Source of the DNA: Acidaminobacter sp.
GTDB lineage: Bacteria > Bacillota > Clostridia > Peptostreptococcales > Acidaminobacteraceae
Assembly: GCF_030247605.1 (NCBI RefSeq)
Contig: NZ_JAOTSB010000011.1
Location: forward strand, 1 to 64,000
Length of the DNA: 64,000 nt
Direction of reading: 5' to 3'
The translations under genes were made by a program, and so were the position numbers. Shown one piece after another: positions 42,453 through 51,097 of the stretch (position 1 is the stretch's first letter; every line of letters starts with the position of its first letter). A model generated the notes under the pieces. That model was not told the origin of the DNA. It worked only from the letters and a program-made list of their open reading frames with translations, and made no database searches.

Positions 42453-42497
42453 AGGGAACACAGGTCATTTAAGAAATCGACTTGTGTTCCCTCTTCA
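42453..42497 (+). terminator. Terminator of the beta-helix gene
   Basis: AGGGAACACAGGTC (42453-42466) pairs with GACTTGTGTTCCCT (42479-42492) with one mismatch, then CTTCATTTTT. Confidence 0.8.
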
Positions 42498-42591
42498 TTT
42501 TTAAAGATCCTTTAAATAATAAAATTCATGAACATTGCAGAGTGTGATGTTGATGAAAAAATTCACGATTGGCTTTTTTATATTACTATTT

Positions 42592-42602
42592 GGGGTATAA
42601 CT
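42592..42602 (+). promoter_or_regulatory. GGGGTATAACT box upstream of the glycosyltransferase operon
   Basis: GGGGTATAACTATAAAAAAT here matches GGGGTATAAATTCTAAAAAA upstream of the SLH protein gene. It lies about 55 bases before the first gene of the plus-strand polysaccharide operon. Confidence 0.45.
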
Positions 42603-42657
42603 ATAAAAAATTAGTAATGGTAATCGTCGTGACCGTTATGCCAGCGGAGGTGGTCAT

Positions 42658-43647
42658 ATGTCAAAAGGCTTTTTCGATTATCAGGACAACTTCGAAAAAA
42701 TCAGGCTTGTAAAATCAGTCCCGTTCGAAGATAACCCAGAGAGAATCAAAAGGAAGGTTACCATTGCCATCCCTACCTTCAAACGGCCTCTGCTTCTTGA
42801 ACATGCTCTTGAAAGCGCATTCAGTCAAACAGACTTTGAAGACTTTGAGATCATAGTCGTGGATAATGATCCGGATGAAAATAATGTTCCTGCAGTAATC
42901 CAGAAGTACCAAAGAGACAATCTTTATTATTTTAAAAACGAGGCTAACGTCGGCCTGTACAGCAACTGGAACAGATGTATTGAATTGGCAAGAGGAGACT
43001 ATATATCAATTCTGAATGATGATGATTGGTTGAGCCCAAATTTCCTTTCTGAATGTCAAAAACACATGATTCAGGGTGTGGATGGTCTTTTTTTTAAATA
43101 CAACACGGTCTATCAAGGCGGATACTCAGAACGTGTCAAGACTCATAACAGCCATTTTCCAAAGCTGAAGCAAATACTATCAAGACATTCAAAACGCCTT
43201 ACTTTATTTGATTTTTTCCTTGGCAATAAAAGTGCGGGCTCTCTTGGCGTGATGATGAAGCGTGAACTTCTTATTGAACTTGGTGGCTATAATCCTGACT
43301 ATTACCCTTCAAGTGATTACGTCCTTCACGCGAATTATTGCAGACACTTTAATGTGTTTCTGATCAACGAGACCCTGAATTTTTACAGAGTGGCGCAAAA
43401 TGCCAGCGCTAATCAGGATACTCTGAGAATCTGGGAGTACCTTGATCATGACATCCGGCATTATCTCATTGATCAGATTCGAAGGCACAAGCGGCTTTTA
43501 TATTTCATGAACACCGTACTTACAGACCTGCAGATTCAGGGCTTGATCGACACTTGGGGTTATTTGACTGATACTGATATTAAATCAGGCTTAAAACATA
43601 CCTTGATGAGAAAGTTTATTGGTGTGAAATATGATTTGAACTATTAG
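42658..43647 (+). CDS. Family 2 glycosyltransferase
   Basis: 329 residues, GT-A fold. VTIAIPTFKRPLLLEHALESAFSQ is the nucleotide-binding start, FEIIVVDNDPDEN the first acidic motif and YISILNDDDWL the metal-binding DxD motif. No membrane segment, so it works at the cytoplasmic face. It opens the plus-strand polysaccharide operon. Donor and acceptor sugars unknown. GGAGG six bases before the ATG region. Confidence 0.9.
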   Translation: MSKGFFDYQDNFEKIRLVKSVPFEDNPERIKRKVTIAIPTFKRPLLLEHALESAFSQTDFEDFEIIVVDNDPDENNVPAVIQKYQRDNLYYFKNEANVGLYSNWNRCIELARGDYISILNDDDWLSPNFLSECQKHMIQGVDGLFFKYNTVYQGGYSERVKTHNSHFPKLKQILSRHSKRLTLFDFFLGNKSAGSLGVMMKRELLIELGGYNPDYYPSSDYVLHANYCRHFNVFLINETLNFYRVAQNASANQDTLRIWEYLDHDIRHYLIDQIRRHKRLLYFMNTVLTDLQIQGLIDTWGYLTDTDIKSGLKHTLMRKFIGVKYDLNY

Positions 43648-43672
43648 CGCAAAACCCGGAGGAGGGCTCTGA

Positions 43673-44452
43673 ATGAAGTTGGTTATTTTAGCAGGCGGCT
43701 ATGGCAGCAGACTGGGCAATTTGACCAATACCATTCCAAAACCCATGATACAAGTTGGCGGCAGACCTCTGCTGTGGCACATCATGAAAATTTACTCATA
43801 CTATGGCATTAAGGAGTTTATCATTTGCCTCGGATACAGAGGCGACGTGATCAAGGATTATTTTTTACACTACGAGTCACAGAACAGCGATTTTACAGTG
43901 AATCTCAAAGAAAAAAGTATCGAATATCACAGCAATCACTGTGAGGATGACTGGAAAATTACTTTGGTCGAGACAGGGCTAGACACCTTGAAAGGCGCTA
44001 GACTTAAACGGATTGAGAGCTTTTTGGATGAAGACATCAATTTGTTGACCTATGGAGACGGTGTCGCAGATATCAACATACTGGAGACAATTGAGTTTCA
44101 CAAGAAGATGGGTAAAATTGTCACAATTTCTGGCGTTCACCCCCCTGCCAGATTTGGGGAGTTGACTGCTGACGGCGATGTACTCACTGCCTTTGAAGAA
44201 AAAGCACAGGCATCACAAGGTATGATTAACGGTGGCTATATGGTATTTAACAAAACGCTCATGAATTATCTTTCAACAGATCCTGCCTGCGATCTCGAAA
44301 TTGGCACTTTAGATACTTTGGCGGTTGAAGGTAAGGTTGCTGTCTTTCGGCATGAGGGTTTATGGGCCTGTGTTGACCACGAACGTGATTTGAACTATCT
44401 TGAAGCACTTTGGAGAAAAAATAACGCATTCTGGAAAAAATGGGACAAATAA
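43673..44452 (+). CDS. rfbF: Glucose-1-phosphate cytidylyltransferase
   Basis: 259-residue nucleotidyltransferase that makes CDP-glucose, the entry to CDP-deoxysugars. KLVILAGGYGSRLGNLTNTIPKPMIQVGGRPLLWHIMKIY is the Rossmann start with the pyrophosphorylase signature; LTYGDGVADINI holds the metal Asp, and GVHPPARFGEL and GLWACVDHERDL are typical of RfbF. Length matches. Linked with RfbG at 47561 and RfbH at 59352. GGAGGAGGG precedes the ATG. Confidence 0.93.
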   Translation: MKLVILAGGYGSRLGNLTNTIPKPMIQVGGRPLLWHIMKIYSYYGIKEFIICLGYRGDVIKDYFLHYESQNSDFTVNLKEKSIEYHSNHCEDDWKITLVETGLDTLKGARLKRIESFLDEDINLLTYGDGVADINILETIEFHKKMGKIVTISGVHPPARFGELTADGDVLTAFEEKAQASQGMINGGYMVFNKTLMNYLSTDPACDLEIGTLDTLAVEGKVAVFRHEGLWACVDHERDLNYLEALWRKNNAFWKKWDK

Positions 44453-44543
44453 CTTCCCGGGTAATATATCGAAGAAAAATATGACTGATCAAACTATTCG
44501 ATATCATCACTTAACCCTCATAATTTAAAGGACTGGTTAAACC

Positions 44544-45743
44544 ATGAAAATATTGATGGTCAACAAATTCCTATTTCCAAACGGCGGCTCCGAAACCTAT
44601 ATTTTTAAACTTGGTGACTATCTAAAAGCTCATGGGCACGAAGTCGAGTACTTTGGAATGGATCATGAACGACGAACTGTTTCCAACCGTGCTGACGCTT
44701 ACATTTCAAATCTGGACTTTCACTCTGGCAAGCTGGTTAAATTGGTTTATCCTTTTAAAATTATCTATTCGCTTGAAGCCAGGAGGAAAATTAGAGCTAT
44801 ACTTGAAGCGTTCGACCCAGAAGTGATCCATTTGAATAATTTCAATTTTCAGATCACCCCTTCCATACTTTATGAAATCAAAGCTTTTGAGAGAAAAAAA
44901 CAGCGAAAAATCTCAATTGTATATACAGCCCACGATTACCAGTTGATCTGTCCCAATCATATGATGAATGTACCTTCCACGAGAGAAAACTGTGAACGGT
45001 GTCAGGAAGGCCACTACTGGAATTGCGTTAAATTGAAATGTATACACAATTCACTGGCGAGAAGCCTGATTGGTGCCTTTGAGGGATACCTTTACAGACG
45101 ACTCGGAACATATAAGTTTATTGACCATGTAATCTGTCCTTCCTATTTTATGGAAGATAAAATCTCCGCCAATCCAACTTTAAAAGGCAAAACAATACCG
45201 CTTCATAACTTTATAGCTGAGTTTGAGGAAATCCAGTCAAATAAAGAGCAGTATGTCCTATATTTTGGCCGTTATTCAGTGGAAAAGGGTATTAAGACAC
45301 TTCTTAATGCCTGTAAGTCCCTGCCACAGATCCCATTTGTCTTTGCTGGAACAGGACCATTGGAACAAGAACTTTGCAGCATGCCTAACGTTACAAACCT
45401 TGGATTTTTAACAGGAGCAGCATTGGATGATCTCATAAGGAAAGCCAGTTTCAGTATTTACCCCTCTGAATGGTACGAAAACTGCCCGTTCTCCGTCATG
45501 GAGTCTCAAATTCTGGGGACACCTGTCATTGGCGCCAATATTGGTGGTATCCCTGAGTTGATCGAAGACGGTGTCTCAGGCGAGTTGTTTACCAGTGGCG
45601 ACTATAAGGCTCTGACGAGCTCTATAGAACGTCTCTGGAATGACCAGGAACTATTATCTTCTTATAGAATGAATTGCTTAAGCAAAAAATTCGCGACACT
45701 CCCTGAATATTGCGATCAACTGATGCAAATCTACCAAGCCTGA
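44544..45743 (+). CDS. Glycosyltransferase, GT-B fold (family 4-like)
   Basis: 399 residues. N-terminal KILMVNKFLFPNGGSETYIFKLG is the usual GT4 opening with the Gly-rich acceptor loop; C-terminal half has YFGRYSVEKGIKTLLNAC and SIYPSEWYENCPFSVMESQILGTPVIGANIGGIPELIEDGVSGELF, the EX7E nucleotide-sugar motif. An internal Cys-rich insert (CPNHMMNVPSTRENCERCQEGHYWNCVKLKC) resembles a zinc-binding element found in some GT4 proteins of polysaccharide loci. Confidence 0.88.
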   Translation: MKILMVNKFLFPNGGSETYIFKLGDYLKAHGHEVEYFGMDHERRTVSNRADAYISNLDFHSGKLVKLVYPFKIIYSLEARRKIRAILEAFDPEVIHLNNFNFQITPSILYEIKAFERKKQRKISIVYTAHDYQLICPNHMMNVPSTRENCERCQEGHYWNCVKLKCIHNSLARSLIGAFEGYLYRRLGTYKFIDHVICPSYFMEDKISANPTLKGKTIPLHNFIAEFEEIQSNKEQYVLYFGRYSVEKGIKTLLNACKSLPQIPFVFAGTGPLEQELCSMPNVTNLGFLTGAALDDLIRKASFSIYPSEWYENCPFSVMESQILGTPVIGANIGGIPELIEDGVSGELFTSGDYKALTSSIERLWNDQELLSSYRMNCLSKKFATLPEYCDQLMQIYQA

Positions 45744-45771
45744 TCTGCATTGAGACTTGTGGGGGCATATT

Positions 45772-46794
45772 ATGAGTAAGAGATCACTTTATGGCACTGT
45801 TATTGTCACCTATCGCTGCAACGCGCGCTGTAATATGTGCGACTGTTTCAAATATCCAACAGAACCAAATGAAGAAATCACACTTGAGGTGATCAGAAAA
45901 CTGCCTGAAATGGCTTTCACTAATATAACAGGCGGTGAGCCTTTCATTCGCCAGGATTTACCTGAAATAGTCGAAGCACTCTATGAAAAGACAAACCGAA
46001 TTGTTATCTCAACCAATGGCTTTTTCACAGACCGGATCCTGAACTTATGCAGAAATTTCTCAAATGTCGGCATTCGCATCAGCATCGAGGGACTGGCTGA
46101 AACCAACGATCAGATTCGTGGGATCCCAAACGGGTTTGAACGTGGTTATCAGACGCTGAAAACACTGGTTGATATGGGCCATAAAGACATTGGCTTGGCC
46201 ATGACCATACAGGATATAAATTGTGAAGATCTGATCCCTCTCTACAATCTCGCGGAATCGCTTGGACTTGAATTCGCCACGTCAACTCTCCATAATTCCT
46301 TTTATTTTCATAAGATGGACAATAGAATATCTGAACCATATCGGGTCTCTAAGAATATCGAACTGCTGATCAATGAGATGTTGAAAAGCAATTCTCCAAA
46401 ACAATGGTTCCGCGCTTACTTTAACCACGGCCTGATCAATTATCTCTATGGAAATCCAAGACTGTTACCATGCGATATGTCAAAAAACGGATTTTTCATT
46501 GATCCATACAGTGATGTTATTCCATGCAACGGAATGGTTCAAAAAGCGGTTATGGGAAACCTGAAGGATCAGAGCTGGGAGGAACTTTGGAATTCTGAGC
46601 AGGCCAATGAGATCAGAAAACAGACAAAATCCTGTGACAGGCGCTGTTGGATGGTCGGAAGTGCATCACCAGCGATGCATAAATACATTTGGGTGCCAGC
46701 CTGGTGGATTGTAAAGCATAAAATCTTCATGAAGGGATCTTACAGTCTGAATGAGAACCTCTTTATAAAAAAACCGCAGGATCCCTACGTTTGA
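45772..46794 (+). CDS. Radical SAM / SPASM-like protein in the polysaccharide locus
   Basis: 340 residues from ATG 45772 (GGGGG six bases upstream). The SAM-cluster motif is TYRCNARCNMCDCF (CxxxCxxC, about 18-25), followed by the GGEPFIR motif (about 53-59) that binds the SAM amino group. The C-terminal part has further cysteines (LLPCDMSKNG, VIPCNGM, CDRRCW) fit for an auxiliary cluster, and a C-terminal WVPAWWIVKHK amphipathic stretch. Such enzymes modify peptides or small molecules by radical chemistry; some act in sugar or lipid-linked pathways. Its place inside a Wzy-type locus suggests sugar or lipid-carrier modification, but the substrate is not known. Confidence 0.85.
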   Translation: MSKRSLYGTVIVTYRCNARCNMCDCFKYPTEPNEEITLEVIRKLPEMAFTNITGGEPFIRQDLPEIVEALYEKTNRIVISTNGFFTDRILNLCRNFSNVGIRISIEGLAETNDQIRGIPNGFERGYQTLKTLVDMGHKDIGLAMTIQDINCEDLIPLYNLAESLGLEFATSTLHNSFYFHKMDNRISEPYRVSKNIELLINEMLKSNSPKQWFRAYFNHGLINYLYGNPRLLPCDMSKNGFFIDPYSDVIPCNGMVQKAVMGNLKDQSWEELWNSEQANEIRKQTKSCDRRCWMVGSASPAMHKYIWVPAWWIVKHKIFMKGSYSLNENLFIKKPQDPYV

Positions 46795-46829
46795 GTTGTT
46801 TAAAGAATAATACATGCAAAAATAACAAA

Positions 46830-46879
46830 GGCGCGTTTCCCATCGTGAATTATTTTCATATCACGATAGGATACGCGCC
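46830..46879. terminator. Bidirectional terminator between convergent operons
   Basis: GGCGCGT (46830-46836) through ATCGTGA pairs with TCACGAT through ACGCGCC (ending 46879), followed by a T-rich sequence on the plus strand and AAC/TTATTTTT on the minus strand. It separates the radical SAM gene from the epimerase gene. Confidence 0.8.
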
Positions 46880-46883
46880 GTCT

Positions 46884-47453
46884 TTATTTCGGTAATGACA
46901 AGGTTTTCAAATAAGTCCTAAAACTAGGATGTAACAAGTCTCTCTCAGAGATAGTCAGCTCACCCTCAATTAAATGTAGCGGCCACTTTATTGCCAAATC
47001 CTCGTCATTCCACAAGATTCCACTATCATGAGGCTTACTGTACCGATCGGTACACTTGTAGGTAATGACTGTTTCATCTTCAAGAGCCAGGAACCCATGC
47101 GCGAAACCCTCCGGGATGTAGAGAATGCAATTATTCCGTTCATCCAAATCAAAGCCTGCCCAACGTCCTAATGTTGGGGAATTCACCCTGAGGTCTACTG
47201 CGACATCGAACGCGGACCCCCGAGTCACACGTATTAGTTTTCCCTGTGGAAATTTTGACTGGAAATGAAGCCCCCTCAAAGTTCCTTTATGAGACATAGA
47301 CTCAAACGTCTCATAGATCTCAATATCAATTCCATTTTTTAAGAACTCACCTTTTTCAAATTCCTTAATAAAATAGCCCCGCTCATCAAAGTGACAATCT
47401 GGCTCAATCAAGATCAGACCCTCCAAAGAGGTCTTCATGAATAAAAAAGACAT
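46884..47453 (-). CDS. rfbC: Nucleotide-deoxysugar 3,5-epimerase (RfbC/RmlC family)
   Basis: 189 residues from ATG 47453 (GAGGTGAAG upstream). Cupin epimerase: HFDERGYFIKEF, TLRGLHFQSKFPQGKLIRVTRGSAFDVAVDLR with the catalytic His, and GFAHGFLALEDETVITYKCTD all match RmlC. There is no rmlA, rmlB or rmlD nearby, whereas CDP-sugar genes are, so it may epimerise a CDP-4-keto-6-deoxyhexose, as AscE does in ascarylose synthesis. The dTDP-rhamnose role remains possible if the other genes lie elsewhere. Confidence 0.85.
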   Translation of the reverse strand: MSFLFMKTSLEGLILIEPDCHFDERGYFIKEFEKGEFLKNGIDIEIYETFESMSHKGTLRGLHFQSKFPQGKLIRVTRGSAFDVAVDLRVNSPTLGRWAGFDLDERNNCILYIPEGFAHGFLALEDETVITYKCTDRYSKPHDSGILWNDEDLAIKWPLHLIEGELTISERDLLHPSFRTYLKTLSLPK

Positions 47454-47560
47454 AAGCTTCACCTCTTAATAGAATATGACGTCAAATTGAATGATGCTTC
47501 AAATTTGAAACAGACATCTTATCTTCCTGAAGTTTATTGAAGGTTCGCGCTTGATATTTC

Positions 47561-48616
47561 TTAATCCTTTGCAAAATATTCTATGATTTGCTCATCCATA
47601 ATTTCATTTATGTCAGAATCTACGGAATAAGCCTTTGACCATACTATGGTTTTTTCCAAAGCAGTTTCAATATTCCATTTCGGTCTCCAGCCCAAGTGGC
47701 TTTTTATTTTTGAACAGTCCAATCTTAGGCGGCCAGTTTCATGAGGCCCATTGCTGGTTTCATAGTCGACCTCAACGCCTTCTCCCCACAATTCACAGAA
47801 TAATCGCGTCAGTTCACCGGTAGTGATGAATTCTTCCTCATTCGGACCGACATTATACGCCCCTTCAAGTTGACGATTCTCATACTGTGCTCTCGCGATT
47901 AAAAGATAGGCACCAAGAGCCTCTAAAACATGCTGATAAGGCCTTATGGAATCAGGATTTCTAACATGGATCATTTTGCTCCCAAGTGCCGCCCTGACAC
48001 AATCGGGAATAATTCTGTCTGCAGCAAAATCGCCACCTCCGATCACATTGCCTGCTCGGGCGGTGGAAACACTGATTTCCTTATCCCCAAGAAAGGATGC
48101 CTTATAGCAATGAGTAACCAGCTCAGAGCAGGATTTGCTGTTTGAATAGGGATCAAAACCATTCAGTGTATCATTTTCTCTGTACCCCCAGATCCATTCC
48201 TTGTTCTCGTAAACTTTGTCAGTTGTCACATTGATCACAGACTTGACCGTATCACATGCCCGGATGGCTTCAAAGAAATTGACTGTTCCCATAACATTTG
48301 TCTCATAAGTTAAGCGTGGTTCTGTAAATGAAGTTCTTACAATAGGTTGAGCTGCCAAATGGATAGCGATTTCTGCCTGCGATTCCCTCATGCATTCCAA
48401 GAGACTTTGTAAATCTCTGACATCTCCTGTGACAGTTCTCATCCTCTTATCTGATTGAATCAAAGAAAATAGATTGGGTTGGGTAGGGGGATCCAGTGAA
48501 TATCCTGTAATATTGGCCCCTGCGTTACTAAGAATTTTACACAGCCAAGCACCTTTGAAACCTGTATGTCCGGTTATAAACACACTTTTTCCCTTGTAAA
48601 ATTCAAGCAATCCCAT
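47561..48616 (-). CDS. rfbG: CDP-glucose 4,6-dehydratase
   Basis: 351-residue SDR enzyme that converts CDP-glucose to CDP-4-keto-6-deoxyglucose with bound NAD. FITGHTGFKGAWL is the glycine-rich cofactor loop, TTDKVYEN holds the catalytic Thr/Asp and FDPYSNSKSCSELV the Tyr-x-x-x-Lys pair. SGGDFAADRIIPDCVRA-type segment (GGGDFAADRIIP) is typical of RfbG. It starts with GGGGGAGGG upstream and lies 107 bases before the epimerase gene on the same strand. Confidence 0.92.
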   Translation of the reverse strand: MGLLEFYKGKSVFITGHTGFKGAWLCKILSNAGANITGYSLDPPTQPNLFSLIQSDKRMRTVTGDVRDLQSLLECMRESQAEIAIHLAAQPIVRTSFTEPRLTYETNVMGTVNFFEAIRACDTVKSVINVTTDKVYENKEWIWGYRENDTLNGFDPYSNSKSCSELVTHCYKASFLGDKEISVSTARAGNVIGGGDFAADRIIPDCVRAALGSKMIHVRNPDSIRPYQHVLEALGAYLLIARAQYENRQLEGAYNVGPNEEEFITTGELTRLFCELWGEGVEVDYETSNGPHETGRLRLDCSKIKSHLGWRPKWNIETALEKTIVWSKAYSVDSDINEIMDEQIIEYFAKD

Positions 48617-48753
48617 AATTAACCCTCCCCCACTATTTTTTTGTGTCCAAATCCCTTTTGATCGCGCAATTGAGATTAACGTCTCTATATATTAGGTGAC
48701 TTCTTTTCTGCCTCTATGCTTCAGTGAGTGATTAAGAAAAATGAACATTCTTA

Positions 48754-49869
48754 TTACCCTTGAATGATGTCCTCGATCTCCCTGGCAATATTATCAATGT
48801 CAAAAAACGCATCAAATGTTTCTCTGAGATTTGCAGGATTATAATCAAGCCCAGCCATTTGCTCCAGCGTAGAATGAATAGTCTCACCGACACCCTCAGG
48901 TGTCATTTCACTGATAAAGAACCCGTTTTTCCCTTCAACGACATATTCGTCAAAGCAGCCTACACGATTAACAATAACAGGTTTATAATAGTAATTTGCG
49001 ATTTGAATAGTCTGTGTCCCTGTCGCGTCTCGATATGGCAGAATCACAGCCCTGGATTTCACTATGTATTCTGCTAATGCTCTGTTAGATATATAATCAT
49101 CCAAAAAAGTAATACTTGGATCCTGTGCCGCTGCCTTTTTAACTTCTTCCTTCAACTCACCGCGACCACCAATAATCACTATTCTTACAGATCTGCCTGT
49201 CGTGTGTAGGTATTGGTTAGCTTGAAGCAATAAATCCACACCTTTATAGGCTTCCAGTCTGCCATAAAAAATCAGGTCATATTCCAGAGCTGCATTATGC
49301 TGCTCTGCCACTTGCCTCAAATCCTGAAATTCCATGACTGACATGCTGGGCAACCGTACCGAGACCAGCTTTGCCTCCTTAAAAATCGGATGGATTTCGA
49401 CTATCTCTGATTTTGCCTTTTCATAAGATAGAATACAGGTGGCTTTCCTCGCGTAAAACGGGTAGGCGAATCTCCTTATAAACCTAATGATCTTTTGTTC
49501 TCCCGAATGGTGCTTAGGATCATGAATGAAAACCGTCGTCTTAATTTTTCTTAGTGTTGGGATCATCAAGTGAACAAGATTGGGCCATTCGCTATCACTG
49601 TAAATAAATATTCCTTCAACGGTCTCCTGCTTGGCCAATTGAGCCAGTCTTATGTAAAAGCTTAAACAGTATAATTTGGAGGCTATTTTGCCCTTATTTC
49701 TGAAGTGCTCAAACACCAGACTATGGATCTCTGAATCAAATTCCTCAGATTTGCATAGTCCAGGAATGATGGCGATCAGCTCTTTTTTATTGTGGAAATG
49801 GTTGATCAATCCCACATAGCCATCCACAATGGCGTTTCTGTTGTTCGAAGCGCAAATTGTCATTATCAT
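48754..49869 (-). CDS. Glycosyltransferase, GT-B fold (family 4-like)
   Basis: 371 residues from ATG 49869 (GGGGAGG eight bases upstream). The C-terminal nucleotide-sugar half is clear: YDLIFYGRLEAYKGVDLLLQANQYL, VIIGGRGELKEEVK and YKPVIVNRVGCFDEYVVEGKNGFFI. The N-terminal half is less conserved; an SxHDPKHHSGE segment may bind the acceptor. Cytoplasmic side of the membrane. Part of the minus-strand polysaccharide operon, following the 49925 transferase at 55 bases. Confidence 0.83.
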   Translation of the reverse strand: MIMTICASNNRNAIVDGYVGLINHFHNKKELIAIIPGLCKSEEFDSEIHSLVFEHFRNKGKIASKLYCLSFYIRLAQLAKQETVEGIFIYSDSEWPNLVHLMIPTLRKIKTTVFIHDPKHHSGEQKIIRFIRRFAYPFYARKATCILSYEKAKSEIVEIHPIFKEAKLVSVRLPSMSVMEFQDLRQVAEQHNAALEYDLIFYGRLEAYKGVDLLLQANQYLHTTGRSVRIVIIGGRGELKEEVKKAAAQDPSITFLDDYISNRALAEYIVKSRAVILPYRDATGTQTIQIANYYYKPVIVNRVGCFDEYVVEGKNGFFISEMTPEGVGETIHSTLEQMAGLDYNPANLRETFDAFFDIDNIAREIEDIIQG

Positions 49870-49924
49870 GGCATTAACCTCCCCAAACCAAACTTTGGGA
49901 ATATCACGCAAGGACATAAAAACC

Positions 49925-51097
49925 TCAACGCATAATCTTTTCCAGGCTTAGAACAGCATCAATTTCTCTGGCAGCCGCTTCATTGAATCCTTGTGCGTAA
50001 CTATAGCCAGAATCTGCGATTCTTGCAAGCTGGGCTTCATCCTTCATTAGACCAACAATGGCCTTCGCGCATTCTTCGGGCTCGTCCGCTACAATAAAAT
50101 GAGTGTTACCGGCACAATCAAGCCCTTCAGCCCCATTGGAAGAGGTGACAAGGGCCCTGTGGAAGGCCAATGCTTCAACGTTTTTGATTTTTAGGCCTGT
50201 TCCTTTTGAAATTGGATTGATCACAATGTCAGCCATGGCATATGCGGTCTCCAGTGTTTCAACAATGCCAATCATTCTGATGCCAGCTGCTTCAACCTGA
50301 AGGTGATTACAGACGCTGCCAGCTATAATGAGCTCAGCGTCGCTAACTTCGCGCCTGACCATCGGAAAAATCTCTTTGATAAAATGTTGAATAGTCATGA
50401 TATTTAAATCATTGCCTGAGGCAAGGAACAGCATTGCTTTCGGATTCGAAAGAGGCAATTTGCTGAGCGTTACATGATGCCCAATGACGCTCACCCGCCT
50501 CTGTCCCTCGATCAGATGCTCGAAGATCCTGCCTTCTTCCTCCTGGATGGCAATGATGACGTCAGCGCGAAGAAGGGCCTTTTTCTCGTCCTCACCTGAT
50601 ACAGAAAACCACCTGTATGGCATGTGATTTTGAATATAGAGTTTATAACGATCTGTAAATCTATCATGGGTATCTAAAACTTTTAGTTTTTCACATCCAA
50701 AGTGCTCAAGAATTCTGCTGAAAAATATGTACTCTACCCAAAGAACATCATAACCCCTCACTTGATCCAGATCCTTGACAAAGTTAACTGTCTTGATAGA
50801 ACAATAATCATCTAATCCGTTGTTGACATAAAACATAAATTGTCTATCCGTAAACTTTTTTACAAATCGTCTTACAATGCTGAGGGGTGCTTCATTAAAA
50901 TTGAATTCAACAGAGTGATAGTGACTGTCACCAACAAACAGTCGATCCTTATCTGTGTCACCTGCCTCCATGATCACATTCAGAAAATCGACTTCATGAC
51001 CTGCTAATTGAATAGCGTGGCAAAGACTTCTAACACGGGCTCTGTTTCCCTGATTGGAGGGGTGCATTGGACATGGTGAGATCATCAGAATTTTCAC
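49925..51097 (-). CDS. Glycosyltransferase, GT-B fold (family 4-like, sugar transferase with PEP-CTERM-type relatives)
   Basis: 390 residues from GTG 51097, which has GGGGGG nine bases upstream and gives the standard opening VKILMISPCPMHPSNQGNRARVRSLCHAIQLAGHEVDFL. C-terminal half: ELIIAGSVCNHL, GIVETLETAYAMADIVINPISKGTGLKIKNVEALAFHRALVTSSNGAEGL, the EX7E region of clan GT-B. Its start overlaps the end of the Wzy gene by 68 bases. Confidence 0.85.
   Translation of the reverse strand: MKILMISPCPMHPSNQGNRARVRSLCHAIQLAGHEVDFLNVIMEAGDTDKDRLFVGDSHYHSVEFNFNEAPLSIVRRFVKKFTDRQFMFYVNNGLDDYCSIKTVNFVKDLDQVRGYDVLWVEYIFFSRILEHFGCEKLKVLDTHDRFTDRYKLYIQNHMPYRWFSVSGEDEKKALLRADVIIAIQEEEGRIFEHLIEGQRRVSVIGHHVTLSKLPLSNPKAMLFLASGNDLNIMTIQHFIKEIFPMVRREVSDAELIIAGSVCNHLQVEAAGIRMIGIVETLETAYAMADIVINPISKGTGLKIKNVEALAFHRALVTSSNGAEGLDCAGNTHFIVADEPEECAKAIVGLMKDEAQLARIADSGYSYAQGFNEAAAREIDAVLSLEKIMR

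Noticed and set aside
46884..47453. Reading the epimerase as evidence for dTDP-rhamnose synthesis
   Set aside because: rmlA, rmlB and rmlD are absent and CDP-sugar genes are adjacent; both roles remain open.
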